A DNA stretch of 61,077 nucleotides from positions 250,001 through 311,077 of the forward strand of contig JAQGDQ010000235.1 of the NCBI GenBank assembly GCA_030141605.1, read 5' to 3'. The translations under genes and the position numbers were made by a program. Under the pieces are notes generated by a model. The model did not search any database and was not told the origin of the DNA. It saw nothing but the letters and a program-made list of their open reading frames with translations. Each line of letters begins with the position of its first letter. The stretch's first letter is position 1. Shown piece after piece: positions 11,775-23,519 of this stretch. This DNA is from Tubiluchus corallicola. Taxonomy: Eukaryota > Priapulida > Priapulimorpha > Priapulimorphida > Tubiluchidae.

Positions 11775-14050
11775 TTACTGGATTATGCCTGCATTCACTT
11801 CATTTACATTTACATTATCAGAAGAACTAAAATGGTTTAACACCAGATATAATTTAAATTCATTTACTTGGTCCCCAATTAAATTTGTTTTCTTTTTAGT
11901 CAAAATTCTGAGTCGTGCTAGTTCATTATAGTTTTGCTCAGTCTTTGATAAGTATCCAGTCATTCCCAGGAAAGTCCTTACACCTAACATCCTCATGTGA
12001 TGCAAAGTTTTTTACAGCTTCTGCATTATCTCTCTTAGCTCATAAGTCGACATTAGTGAATAGAATGTAATCTCGTTTCTTATTAACTCTGTTTTCTCTT
12101 TGCTGAAAATTATTTCGAAATCACATGCCTTTTACAGCACCTTCCCAAATGTTTTATTGTGCCCTTTCACGTCACTACCGCATTTCAAGTCATCACTTTG
12201 ATTTATACATCTATGTATGTCTCCAAAAATTTCGTTACTATTTTCTTCTCAGAAAATCTTGAGACACTATCCCAAAAGACCAGTCTTTTGGCCTCATGTT
12301 TTTCCCAAGATGTACTAAATGTTGCAGTTGCATATGGGTCTGGGTGCAGTAAAAACTAGTGGTAGTTTTGTTTCATCTCCAATTTTGCTAAACACATTAT
12401 AATCATAAAACTTGTAGGCGAAATCTTCTACCACAGGTGCTTGCACACATCTAGGTTTTTTCTTGGCTTTGTTTGTTAGTCTTAAGTATATACTTGCATT
12501 AAATAGGGTGTGGTTTCAGAATTTTTTCAGTGGCATGTATTGGCTTAACTTGCGGTTTACACCATGTGAGAACTTCTGTTTCAGAAAAAATTCATAAATG
12601 TTTTGTTTCACATTTTGCTTCAGCAATTTCATTACTGCATCTCTCAAGTAGACTGGAATTGGTTGTGGTTTCCGTGCAACTTGTGTAGCATTAGCATTGA
12701 TTGGAAATTTTCGTGGGATTTCTTCATTATTCTGATTGCCATAGAATTTTCCTACTCCCTGAAATCGATCTTCATGTATGCACATAATTTTCTCGATATC
12801 CTCACTAGATTCTGTAGCTTTTCGGATTGATCTAGTCAGCCTTTTGGACAAATCCTCACCATCCCAAATTTCGTAGTCTCTCTTTTTCCAATTTTGGAGC
12901 AGAATTTATATGTCCTTTTACAACTACAACGGTGTCATTAATTCAATGATTCTGATATTATATTGCATTTAAAAATTCAGCTTTGAGCTCAAGCTTAGAA
13001 GTCAGATTTCTAATTTTAGTTGAAGTTTTCTTTAACTCAACATTTCTGTAAACCTTTCCATCCATCATATTCATATCTGACCCACTGTCAGGCTCAGTCC
13101 ATAGTTTCATAGCCCCAAATCCTATTTTTACTAGTTTGTATTTTTCCGATTTGGTGTTTTTATTACTTTTTTAATATTTACAAACACATCTTCAGATTGT
13201 TTTTCTTGTTCAATGTCTAATACTTGAACTTTCATAGCAGAATTAAATTTCTTGCCATGCCATGGAGTTTCTTTCTTTTTGAATCTCTTTGCTATACAGC
13301 ATTACACAATGTGAAGTAGTGCTTCTACCACATCTAAGACAACTTTTCCCATAAAGCCAGGCACGTATTTATCCTTTACACAATCCTGTCTGCAATATGA
13401 ACATGATTATGGTACATTGTGCAGTCATTTTTCTACCTCTATCTCTTGCTATTCCGCAACTTTCTTTCTTGCCATGCATTTTTCCGACATGTTAGGAGAT
13501 ACATGTTTAATCTGCACAGCTTCTTCTAAATAAAGATTTCATTCTTTGGCTATATGACTCTTTAGTAAGTTCTCATTTTTTTTAAAGTCATATTTAAATG
13601 TTTTAAAATTCTTTCTTCAATCTGCTGCTGAGTACCAAAGTCACAGTCACGAGCCTTTGCTCTTAAAAGTGCAGTGTGTGCTGTCATAGAATCTCTATCT
13701 TGTGTCATTTTTAGGAACTGATACTGTGCATGTTGTCTATTCTATCTAGGAAAGAAGTGTGCATTTAACTTCATTTTCAGTGTTTCATATACATCTGGTT
13801 GCTCGTGCCATTGCAAAATAAGTAAATCTGGCAAGCTGTCATCCAGTTTCATAATTTCAGGTCTGCCTTAGATTAACATATTGTTCTTCAGTTGTCACTC
13901 CAAAGTAACAAAATTCTTTTTCTGTGGCTTTAACCCAATATTCATCTTTTTCCCAATTGTGTCTTCGGGTAAAACTCGACCAATTTTGAAATGTCTATTA
14001 CTTGGGTTAGCTTTGGCCATGTTCTGTCTTTTAACTGCTGTTTATGTACT
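11775..14050 (-). mobile_element. Degenerate Ty3/gypsy LTR retrotransposon (gag-pol), antisense
   Basis: On the minus strand, from about 14050 down, there is gag-like sequence ('YWVKATEKEF', 'LRQT', then 'KMKLNAHFF'), an interrupted gag C-terminus, a pol linker (12851-12516) with 'KFPINANATQVARKPQPIP' and 'YLRDAVMKLL' typical of the segment before gypsy RT, a stop-ridden RT core, and the connection region 'VRTFLGMTGYLSK' (12005-11775). Many stops and frameshifts make it a fossil. I could not identify LTRs. The gag end lies only about 6 bp from the Tigger element at 14056. Confidence 0.8.
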
Positions 14051-14055
14051 GAATA

Positions 14056-14889
14056 CAGTCAAAACTTCTGTTTAATGTTCTTTATCACGTAATGTACTTT
14101 GCTTTGTGCTTACCATTCACTGACGAATGCACTTAGTGGATGATATGAATTTCTCTTCTTTGTTTTTTTTTTTGCAATCACCATTAAAATGATTTAACAT
14201 CAGATTTATTCTAAATTTGTTGAAATCACACTTTTATTTTGGATGATAATGTCAACCGGAGCGAGAAGTTCTATGAAAATTGAAAAGAGTCATAATAAGA
14301 ACTATGTAGGAAGCATTTCTCAGACACGTTAAACAGAAATGGCTGGCAATAAACATCTGCATGAAGCTTTTAAAATGCAGCATTGATGCTGGACTCTTGA
14401 AATTTTATGTGAAAATAACTCAGATAGAGATCAAAGTTCAGAAGTAAGACATGATGTTGGTAATGCTTTACAGTACTGAAAAGAAGTTTTAGCAGCAAAA
14501 AAGAAAAAAATCTATGCAACCAACGCTAGGTTTTTTCCAAAAAACAAGCTCAGAAAAAGAAAGGTGAGGAAATGGCACAAGCGAGCCAATAAGAGGAATA
14601 TACATGTGTGAAAGAAAGAAAGTCTGTGCTTCAAATTTGGATTTAGTTCTCTTTTACTTTTAGTTAAAATGTGTCAGGAACTTACATAGCCAAACAGTTT
14701 TCATTCTTATTTTTACCTTACAGGGCAACTTTGGAAGATTTCTTACATAGGCCAAGTATTGTTGATCTGTGGGTGGGGAAAGCTACTGAATGGGGAATTT
14801 CTGTGGAATGCATTTTTTCATGTAATGATGTTTCCGTTAATGTTGCTTTTTGCTGAAATGCTTTAGCATCATTAAGTGAGGACTTACTG
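14056..14889 (+). mobile_element. 834-bp pogo/Tigger-like element with TA flanks
   Basis: The left end is CAGTCAAAACTTCTGTTTAA and the right end, inverted, is CAGTAAGTCCTCACTTAATG. These share CAGT and a weaker match through TTAATG. TA precedes and follows it (14054-14055, 14890-14891). Internally a transposase C-terminal remnant is readable: 'EVRHDVGNALQY' followed by 'KSMQPTLGFFQK', the tail motif common in Tigger transposases. The DDE core is gone. Related tails occur on the minus strand near 28400 and 32200. Confidence 0.7.
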
Positions 14890-14899
14890 TACATTACAT

Positions 14900-15747
14900 A
14901 TTGCTTACGTTTTGCCTAGAATCTGTTACCCGCTTGTTTACTGCAATTAACCTTGTTACCCAAGAATTTCTGGAAGCTAAACATTTCATCACTTGTCTAG
15001 GGGTTTCCTTTTGAAACTCTTGCTGCAAATCACACTTTCATGCTTAATTAGTTAACAGTCAAAGATGCAGGCACAGTAATCAGCCAATATTCCTTGTGAC
15101 TTACAAGAGTAAACATCATACAGCAAACAAGAGCTTAGAGCTAAGAAATCTGAAAATGGAACATAAGCATAAAGATCTAGCAGTTAAGGGGAAACTGAAA
15201 ATTTTTGAGCAGTAAGACAAACTTCCAAAGATGGGGCATAGGTGTGCAGCAGCGCAGTTGAAAATTTCCCAAATTACCCTCAGCAGAATTTTTAAAAAAA
15301 TGATCTGGAATTGAGCAATAAGCAAGCCAAAATGAGAATCTAGCATCTAAGAGGCGATGCGCAGGAAAAGACTGTGAAGTCGAGTTAGCATTAAACTGTG
15401 GTTTACAAACGAAAGAGAAAAAGATGCTCGAGTGAACGCTCCTTTAAAGCGACAGAAAGCAGAACATTTGGCAAAGAAAATTGGAAAGGAAGATTTTGTT
15501 ACAATAGACGGGGGGCGGTTTCTGTGATGGAGAATTCATATCTTTTTTTTAAACTGCACAGAAAAATTTAGGCATTACTTCATTTCTAAAATTTATTAAA
15601 AAGTTTTTCAGTGCATACTAGCACAAACCACACTAAGCTGATAATGGTGATCGCTGATAATACACTAAAGATGACTTATAGGTTCAGTCCATTACTTGGG
15701 TCAAAATAATTCGGTGCCAAAGTGGGTCTATTAAGTGGCTCATACTG
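14900..15747 (+). mobile_element. pogo/Tigger element retaining transposase N-terminus
   Basis: Plus-strand reading at about 15105-15520 gives a CENP-B-type DNA-binding region: 'LKIFEQ', 'LPKMGHRCAAAQLKISQ', then 'KLWFTNEREKDARVNAPLK' and 'KRQKAEHLAKKIGKEDF', characteristic of Tigger/pogo transposases, with stops. The right end (ATTAAGTGGCTCATACTG, then TA) matches the right end of the element at 48274-49108. The left TIR is missing where it abuts the previous element. No DDE catalytic core remains. Confidence 0.75.
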
Positions 15748-15749
15748 TA

Positions 15750-16881
15750 CAATGCAGGTGCAGATAATGGGTGGCAATGAAAAGGTTACAAAGGTTTAAC
15801 AATTATACAATGATACAATTTTTCAAACATAGTCGTGTAATAAATTACAAAACACATACATAGTATTAAACAGACATGTAGTATGGAAAAAAGTAGTTGT
15901 GTTTCTTAGTCTGTCTTGTAAAATTTTTCACTGTATGTACGTGTTAAACAATTTTCAAAAATATCCGTGACCTGGTGAGACTGACGAGGGCAGCAATTTG
16001 ATCAAATCTGTCTAATTGGCTTAAATGGCTATTTTGATACTCAATAATGTCAGCAGCAATTGACAGATAGGCTTTACCGCGATGGGACAGTGTTGGCATG
16101 CAGTTCTTTTTTTAGAAACTGCTGATACCAAGTGGAATGTTTAAGTAGATTATTTGCATTTTATTACTTTATTTATACATTATAAGAGGTATAACGTAAA
16201 TGATACTTTGAACACCTTTTTCTGTTCAGCGTGCAATTGCTCGCACATATCATTATATGAATTAGTACATTTAATATTCACAATTCGGCACTATAATTGT
16301 GTTGACAAAGAATACATGTTTGAAGTAAATTAGCTCAGCAAGCATGGACTTTTAACAAATGGCAATATGGGCATTGTTTTAATTTGTAAACATAGAAAAC
16401 CATATATAACAGTGGTGTTTACCTTGTTTGCTGGGAAAAAACTGTTATGTACATCTAAAAACTCTTATGTTGCAGTGAAGTTTGCTCTAATATTGCAGAA
16501 ACAATGCTTTAATTTCACTGAAGCAGAACAGATGCACACTTTTCGCTAAATCATCACTCAAAGCAGTGCACAAAAGTAATAAACTGTCAATAAGGGATTG
16601 CCCTTGCTAATCAGTAACGAGTAATTTGGTTACAATTTATTGACATTACAAATAATTAGTAATCATGACAGACTACTTTCTGAAAGCAATGGACCCAACA
16701 CTGATTTTTGCTGTTAAATTTGTGTGCCTGCGGTTTTTTAATGTCTGAATTTCTTTTGACACCTTCGAAGCTACCTTCTCCAGCTATATCTTTAACTTTT
16801 ACAAGTCACATTGCTGTTGTGTAATGCACACTTTCACACCTATTGGTTTCTTTTGTTTCCTAATCCACGTTTTTGTTGCAG
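15750..16881. other. Intron, possible hAT-like scrap
   Basis: No gene seen. Near 16610-16690 there is GTAACGAGTAATTTGGTTAC, a self-complementary-looking stretch of the kind found near hAT element ends, but no transposase or target duplication was identified. It ends in the strong acceptor TTTTTGTTGCAG. Confidence 0.35.
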
Positions 16882-17061
16882 ACAATTTTTTGGGGTGTAA
16901 TGGCAGAGAAGTAGCTCTATATCCATGGAGTCGGGAACCATATAGCTGTGATACATGTCCTCGGGGTTACGAATGTAGTACCGAACAGAATAAACAGAAA
17001 GATGCTAAAGAACTGAGTCAACAGAAAGATGACACTACATTTCAGGGCTGCTGTCCAATAG
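16882..17061 (+). CDS. Exon: lustrin-type cysteine-rich module 6 with charged insert
   Basis: Phase 1-1 exon (TTTTTGTTGCAG|AC ... ATAG|GTAATT), 60 residues. Six cysteines: 'GCNGREVALYPWSREPYSC', then a shortened C-x2-C-x5-C ('CDTCPRGYEC'), and a terminal 'CCPIG'. Between the fourth cysteine and CC lies a lysine/glutamine-rich insert of roughly ten extra residues ('NKQKDAKELSQQKDDT') not seen in the other modules. It is the most diverged lustrin copy and the last before the different cysteine modules. Confidence 0.83.
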
Positions 17062-17789
17062 GTAATTGCCCGAGTGCTTTTTAAATTTAAGTTAACTGTT
17101 AATTTAAGTTGAAATTTTAAATAATTACTGTTATTAAACCTAAGGATTAGAAATAGCAAGTTTTAAAACTTTTTTCCAAAATGTAGCATCTGTTTTATTT
17201 TTTTAGAAATCTACAACTGTATAGCAGGTTTCATACAAAAGCACTAATATTTGATTCTCCAGTAAATTAGTTCTTTTTGTCACCCACATCTACACAAAGA
17301 CGTGCATTCATGTAGGCAGCCACACTTCTACACAGCCTGAGTTACAAAATTACTTAATATTTGTCTGAAAAGTAAGAGAAACCGTGCATTTTAGAGTGTA
17401 TACACGATGAAAGGTTACTTTCGACCATTGGCTTTTTTAAGATAATGGGATATTTTTGAAAATGTGTGGAGATGCGAAAATGTCGAAAAACTCACATGGT
17501 TAGGTGTAAATTAGAACGAGAAATGCAAGGTGTTAGGTATTTGACTTAGCTCCACAAGGATGGTAAGTTGGACAAGTTGGCCTCAGTAGGTAGTACTCAT
17601 TATGGTATCATCAATAGCACAGTAGTTAGTATAATTATTTCCACTGATTCAAGAGTCCTGTTGTTGCAAAGAAGCACTAAATCTTAAGTGTGAATGCAAA
17701 AGCAATTTTAAATGTGACTAATGTCACACTCCAAACCAAAGCTGCAGGGAAGCTCATTTAATATCTTACTTTCGTTTTGTAAAAATCCT

Positions 17790-18440
17790 GTAGCACATGA
17801 TCGACATTGCAGGAATGTACCTGATGATTAAAAGTTCTCCTGAGGACATGGGTTACTATGAATTTTTGAGGAGATTCTGCAAAAACAGACTGACTGATCA
17901 ATGATAACAATCTTTTTTGGCGTAAATGCTTCAATTCTTGCACAGCTTGTGAGACAGAAACAAGCAGCTGAAATATGCTGTACTTCACTTAGATATGCGA
18001 CAGCATAGATTCGATCGTCGATGATGGACAAAGCATAGAAGTGTATGCTGTCCAGTCTTTCTGAAGCAGCAGGTTTACAGTGCTAGTTTGGACACTGCAG
18101 GAGAGAGCATCATAATTCAACTTAGAAGAAGGAGTTTGTCTAATTATAAATACGTTTGAGTACTGTGGCTGGCAAAGGATGATGTTTTCACCATCAGATC
18201 TAAATCCATAAACATTGGCAACTTCATATTTACCAAGCCTAATATACTGCAGAAAATCAATCCAATATTCGAACCACTTGGATATGTGACAACATTTTTC
18301 ATTTGGGCAAAATCCAACACAGGAAAAGTTGACTACCGGGATAAGTGGGAATACGAATTAGATAAATACTTGCAGCTGAAAACCAAATTGTGGTATATGC
18401 AGAACTAATCAAGATACCATAAACCTACTGTTGCTTGAAA
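17790..18440 (+). mobile_element. BEL/Pao-like reverse transcriptase relic
   Basis: On the plus strand, through several frame breaks, I read 'MIDIAGMYLMIKSSPED' (like the 'DIExMFHQVxV' block), then 'FFGVNASILAQL' (the 'FGxxSSPxxAN' block), 'SIVDDGQSIEVY' (the VDD active-site block) and 'PIFEPLGYVTTFF' with 'WEYELDKYL' (the 'FDPLGFLSP' block). This order is distinctive of BEL/Pao pol. Stops throughout show it is dead. Long terminal repeats were not found. Confidence 0.6.
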
Positions 18441-18757
18441 GTGGAACCTTTTGTCTCCTAGAAGCCCCACTTTTTGGTTTTTCACCACCTGCAAGGTCAA
18501 TGTGGGAGTAATTTATGCCCATTCAGTTTATCTCAGTGAGACCTTTTATTTGACATACTTCAACGTACTGTTGCTTGACATTGCTGTAGGTGTATCATAT
18601 GTAAACATGAATGTTCCTACCTGGGGAGTGTGCCTTGTGAGTTTCGTGACCCAAACCTCATATACTTATTTAGTCTTTTGCCATCAAAAATATTTTAATT
18701 GGTGTATGTTTTGTTCATCAACACTGTGTAGTATTAAAATTCATCTTCCATTTTCAG

Positions 18758-18961
18758 TTAAATTGGTGTGTCCAATTGTAAGTTGGGCACGTTTGGATAA
18801 ATGTAGTGCAAGGTTAAAAAGCCGCAAGTGTTACCCAACAGGTACTGCCGTGCCAAAAAGTAAAGGAAGATTTAGTTGTGCCAAAGATGAGATGTGTTGT
18901 AAGGCACCACAACCTTGTGCAAAAGAGGGAATTGATTTCATTTGTTTAAAACCTGTACCAG
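18758..18961 (+). CDS. Exon: eight-cysteine module of unrecognised family
   Basis: Phase 1-1 exon (CCATTTTCAG|TT ... CCAG|GTAAGA), 68 residues. Eight cysteines in the order C-x11-C-x8-C-x15-C-x6-CC-x5-C-x9-C, with 'CAKDEMCCKAPQPC' in the middle. The total of eight cysteines with one CC pair recalls WAP domains, but the spacing does not fit well, and I do not assign it. It replaces the lustrin pattern just before the Kunitz exon. The frame stays open for about 300 nt upstream of the acceptor, but that part looks like intron and partly overlaps a retroelement relic. Confidence 0.8.
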
Positions 18962-20848
18962 GTAAGATATTGAATTACTACTCTTTTTCACTTCTTGATT
19001 TTATATCTAATGTGATAACTAGGATTTCACCTATGTTAATTAGGTTGTTTCAGTTTCCAGAATTCGTGGCAAGGCCCAGATAGGAATTTCTAAAGTTCTT
19101 GTTTATACCGTCATTCTTATATTAAACTTTATTTTCTTTCCATAAATTGTAGGTTTTTTTCTGTCCATAAATTGTCAGTTTTAATGCACCTTTATTATTA
19201 CACTATATTTGAACATGTACAAGTTAAGAAAGCAGTGCACAATACAATTGTGTATATACATTAAGGAAAGATTACATTAGATCATCTATGCATAATCTGT
19301 GAATGATAAAATGTCAAAAATCAAAAGGTCATTTGATAAAACCAAACTATACTATCCATAGGCATACATTTACATGTTTATAAAGTAAAAATACGCTGTG
19401 CATCTCAGAAATAATATGATGCCAAAAACATATTTCTCTTTTACTTGTGAGCCTCATCAGCTAAAACTCAATTTAATTACCTTGGTATTGTGTTAGATGA
19501 ATTTTTAGCTTTTAAGAAAACAAATTTTTTTAACTGACTCAGTTAGTCTTGCTTTAGGAACAATGATTTTAAAATTGTATATATACAAAGGATTGCATTT
19601 TACAACTCACAAAAAATGGTGCTTGTGTTTCCTCTATACTTGATTACTCCAATCACCCGTTTTTAAAAATGAGCATTATGTCACCAACTAACCATATGTC
19701 AGAAATGCTTTGAGTAACGAAGGAAGTTAATCGTAACCAAAGTTGATCAGGCAATTTGATATGTCGTGAAGATCATCTGGTGTGTGATTAGTTTTATTAT
19801 TCAGCTGTTTCCATATTTTAAAAACTGTTAGAAAAGTGAATTTCGCTGGTACCTATTTCATGTGGGACTCGCTAGATAAAATGAAAAGTAACATTATTAA
19901 CAGTGTAATTCAAATATCAAACATTTGGCAAAACATTAGCTTTAGCAGTATCATTAACTGTAATTTCACCCCGTATTTTAGCAGAGCAATTGCAGGCCTA
20001 CTAGATTACTTTTAAAATATCTGAACAGAGAAGCTTCATTTTTCGCTATTCAAAATTTGTTGTTTTCCAACACAGTTGAACTGAATATAGCTTGAGAAAC
20101 TTGTTTTGTGCAATGTTCATACTGTGCTTTACCCTGTATAGTATGAGTCTGTGCAATAACATCCAACCCAGTAGGATGCACTATTGTAAAGGAAATTGTA
20201 CGTGTCAGAGCATAATTTTGTATTTCTGTGCATATCACGTTATTAAACGGACCCCAAAAATCATTAGCAGTAACATAGTGCATGAAAACATGTGCCCAGT
20301 TGATACTGCATAAGTAATTAGAAAACCATTATAACCACAGCTATGAATATAAAAAATTATTTGACATCTAGTGAAACATATTGTTTCCGTAAACAAAGTT
20401 TAGAAGAAGCAGTGTTAACCTTGAAAAAAGAACTTTGCGGACTATAAGGAACTCACAGATTGAGTAAGTCTGAGTTGGAAAGCAAAACTAGTTTGACTTC
20501 TGTTGTTAGAAGACAAAGGTTGCAAAATCTTGATTTTGCGATGCTCTGTTGTTGTTTTTTATTTATATTAAAATCCTTGCTACTGTATTAAGATGTAACA
20601 AATAATTTTAACCACCTTGCACATAGATTAATTAACATTTTGTATATTAATATATTTAATATTAACTAATAGCGAAATTAGTATTTTGCTAAGTTGCTAT
20701 TGATGTTTAATGGGCAGTGTAATTCAGCCTTGACTATAGCTCAGTTATTAGATATTCAAAGGCTTTCAGGGTATAATTAATTATAGTGATTGTATTCTTC
20801 ATTAAATCGCATTATAAATTCCTAATTTGTTGAGTATTTTCTTGGCAG
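18962..20848. other. Intron with LINE-like scrap
   Basis: No host exon seen. At 19462-19515 the plus strand reads 'KTQFNYLGIVLDEFLAFK', like the segment after the LINE RT palm ('xxYLGVxLD'), so a truncated LINE tail probably lies here. A minus-strand open frame at 20050-20283 has no recognised similarity. Confidence 0.4.
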
Positions 20849-21022
20849 CATACAAAACGAAATGTTCTGTACCACTTCCGAGAGCCATGTGTTTGATAGT
20901 TGCACGGCTTGGCTGGCATTTTCATCCGAAACTTCGCAAATGTGTCACGTTTCCCTTTTCAAGGTGTCCAGGGATAATCAACAACTTTCCAACAAAGTCT
21001 CTATGTGAGAAGGAGTGTGCAG
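20849..21022 (+). CDS. Exon: Kunitz/BPTI domain
   Basis: Phase 1-1 exon (TTCTTGGCAG|CA ... GCAG|GTAATT), 58 residues forming one complete Kunitz module. Cysteine spacing is C-x8-C-x16-C-x7-C-x12-C-x3-C against the usual 8-15-7-12-3, so the loop after the second cysteine has one extra residue. The residue at the expected P1 site, straight after the second cysteine, is leucine, not lysine or arginine. In active Kunitz inhibitors this would favour chymotrypsin- or elastase-like proteases, but many Kunitz modules in matrix proteins do not inhibit. The 'FPFSRC' and 'NNFPTKSLC' blocks fit the family (FxYxGC, NNFxSxxxC), with S instead of G before the fourth cysteine region. Confidence 0.93.
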
Positions 21023-23082
21023 GTAATTTTATTATTACCTGAAATGCCTACTTTGTTTTCCTTCAAGAAAGTCAGTACGCATGGTAAAAATAGTGTAATT
21101 TAGTGCAAATCCATACAGGTGGCTGGGTAACAGCCTGCAAGTTCTAATCTCTCAGCAACATGTAAGCACTTGAAATAATTGTTGTGGTATACTAATTGTT
21201 TTGGGCCTGTTAGTGTTACATTCATTTGAAGTTTTAGGCCTTAGGGGTAACGTTGTCTGCTTGTCCCAGCACCATAAATGATAGTCTTTGATGGTGATTT
21301 TTTTTCTTTTATTATATTTTCAACCTGTAACAGGTTATAGCAGTGAATAACAAGAAAAGTTCATTAAAGTATGTATGTGGTTTATAATAGTGCTTAAAGT
21401 CCAAAAACTATGGGTATGTTACTCAAATCTTCAAAACAATTGGTGAGGTGTTTTTTTAGTTAACCTCTCAGAAATTTAATATTATTGAGGAATCATAGAC
21501 AGTATTTTTTAACGTGTTTGACCAGTAACACTCCTCGTCCGTTTTGGCCATTACTTTTCAGATCATACTATTTAAGCGAACTAGAACACCTTTTATATGC
21601 CTTCGTACTTGATGGAAAATTGTTATTACTAAGATTGCTATTACCACTAAATTCTGAGCCTCGATCCAGTCAATAAGATATAACGTGTTCAAGTTTTACT
21701 TCAGATTTCTGGACTTCCTTCCCAATTCTGTTGTTCATATGGTTTACATAGGGTTATTATAGAAATAATACACTAAGCAACGTAAATCAACAGCAGATTT
21801 AAAACAAGACTGGTATTTTACTTTTTAATTATTTTGCTTGCTGTGGGCCAATTAGGTATGTGTAGAGATATCAATATGAAAATAATTTCAATGATTTTCA
21901 ACATGCAAATAATGTACACTGCACTGCACTGTTGAAGTGACAGCTAGCATCCCCAGTGGGATAAGTAGCTATGTGCATAATAACATTTATTTGCTTGCAG
22001 GTTTATTCAAGAATTGAATTTCTTTAGTTGTAATAATGGTTGCACTGGTTGAAAGGCAGCGTGCATGCTGCTAGCAAGTAAAAAATACAGAAATTACTGT
22101 GCTACATGCATATAACAGTTTGATGTCCCATTCTACTCAATAACTGTAACTGCTAATCTGATCAAAATGTGAAGTTATTCCAAATTTAAAAAAGACATAA
22201 AATGCTAGCAAATATTTTTTCCACATAATATCGTAACACAAACAAATGTTACCATACCAAGTATAATAAAATGGACTTTAATTGCAACAAGCACTGTTAG
22301 ATGCATTATTATCTAAAATAATATAAGAGATTTCATTTCAATTGCTAGTTACAAAAATTACCTTGGCATGCTAATAGCCTGAGCTAATGAGTACAGCAGG
22401 GCAGAACAATGTATGCTGGTGAGTGTCCAGTACAAGTGCATGGCAAAATCTTTATTCATTAGTTTGCAAAAAAATGCTCAAATACTGAAAACAAAGAACA
22501 ACAGAATTTATTTTGTTCTTATATGATTTGCTTGTATCGTATGTTAGTCGTTTCTTTTCTGAAGTTTATTAAATTTGAAGAGTGAAAAGTTTAGTTAATA
22601 AAGCTTTACATATATAAATATAAATATGGTGACTGGTAAAGATATACATCGGGAAGGAGTTTTAACTTTTCATCATGAAATGTGATTTTAAAACACAAAC
22701 TCAACAAAAATGCACCACCTTGAAATTGCAGCTCTTTAGCATTTAATGCAATATTTATCAAAAAAAATTCCTATAAGTGTGCAATCTCAGAGGCTATTTT
22801 TAGTAGCACTTTATTCAGCATGCTTAATTACTATTTATGGGTTTAAAATATTTGTTTTAGTGTTGTTAGTGATTTTGTGCTGTGTAAACTGAATTAGTGC
22901 AGATAAAAAATGTTTCTAGACTTCTGTAATATACAAATAAACATTTGTGTGAATTACTGTAACATGAAAAGCTGTTTTCTACTAAGCTACTAAAGAAAAA
23001 TGGAAATATACTTATATTTTGCACAAATACTAATAGATTACACATAAGTGTATTAATATGTGTGTGTTTTTTATCTCTACAG
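21023..23082. other. Intron, no gene seen
   Basis: About 2 kb of AT-rich intron. No terminal repeats or protein fragments were recognised. Confidence 0.45.
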
Positions 23083-23148
23083 TAATTGATCCCAGAGATA
23101 AGGAGATGTGCCAAAACAGAGATGACTGTTACAGTCCTGTAGAAAATC
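23083..23148 (+). CDS. Small linker exon (22 residues, two cysteines)
   Basis: Phase 1-1 exon between TTATCTCTACAG and AATC|GTATGT. It encodes an acidic segment with two cysteines (MCQNRDDCYSP). Pyrimidine tract, donor, phase and open frame agree with both neighbours, and the first base left at its 3' end joins the next exon as CTT. It is short, so some chance of a false exon remains. Confidence 0.65.
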
Positions 23149-23519
23149 GTATGTAAATCAACTGTTTTTTTCACCCTATCTTAACTTTATAGTTAGTATA
23201 AGTATGATCAATTCAGTATTTTATAATGCTTGCTGGATTTAAATATTTTCACTAATTATGATACGAGATTTGTTTTACAATGTTTTATGAAATTAACCAA
23301 GCTGAAGCTTAATTTGGATTCCACTGAAGTAGCAAGAATCTTAAATTATTGTCCTCAATAATTTATATGCATATGTCATTAGTAATTGGTTATTGGTCAA
23401 GATACAAATACACAAACATAATCAAAGCTAGACAAGGGCGGTAAGTACATGTAATTCGGTTTCATTATTTCTCTTCCTACAAATAGATATTATTTATAAC
23501 CATTACTTTATTGTAGTTT

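Noticed and set aside
16600-16690. hAT-like terminal sequence (GTAACGAGTAATTTGGTTAC)
   Set aside because: Only one end-like stretch, with no 8-bp target duplication or partner end.
18451-18757. A 210-codon open frame running into the eight-cysteine exon, suggesting a longer exon or hydrophobic N-terminus
   Set aside because: The upstream part has no family-like texture and directly follows a BEL/Pao relic, and a good pyrimidine tract with AG in phase 1 lies at 18757, matching all neighbouring exons.
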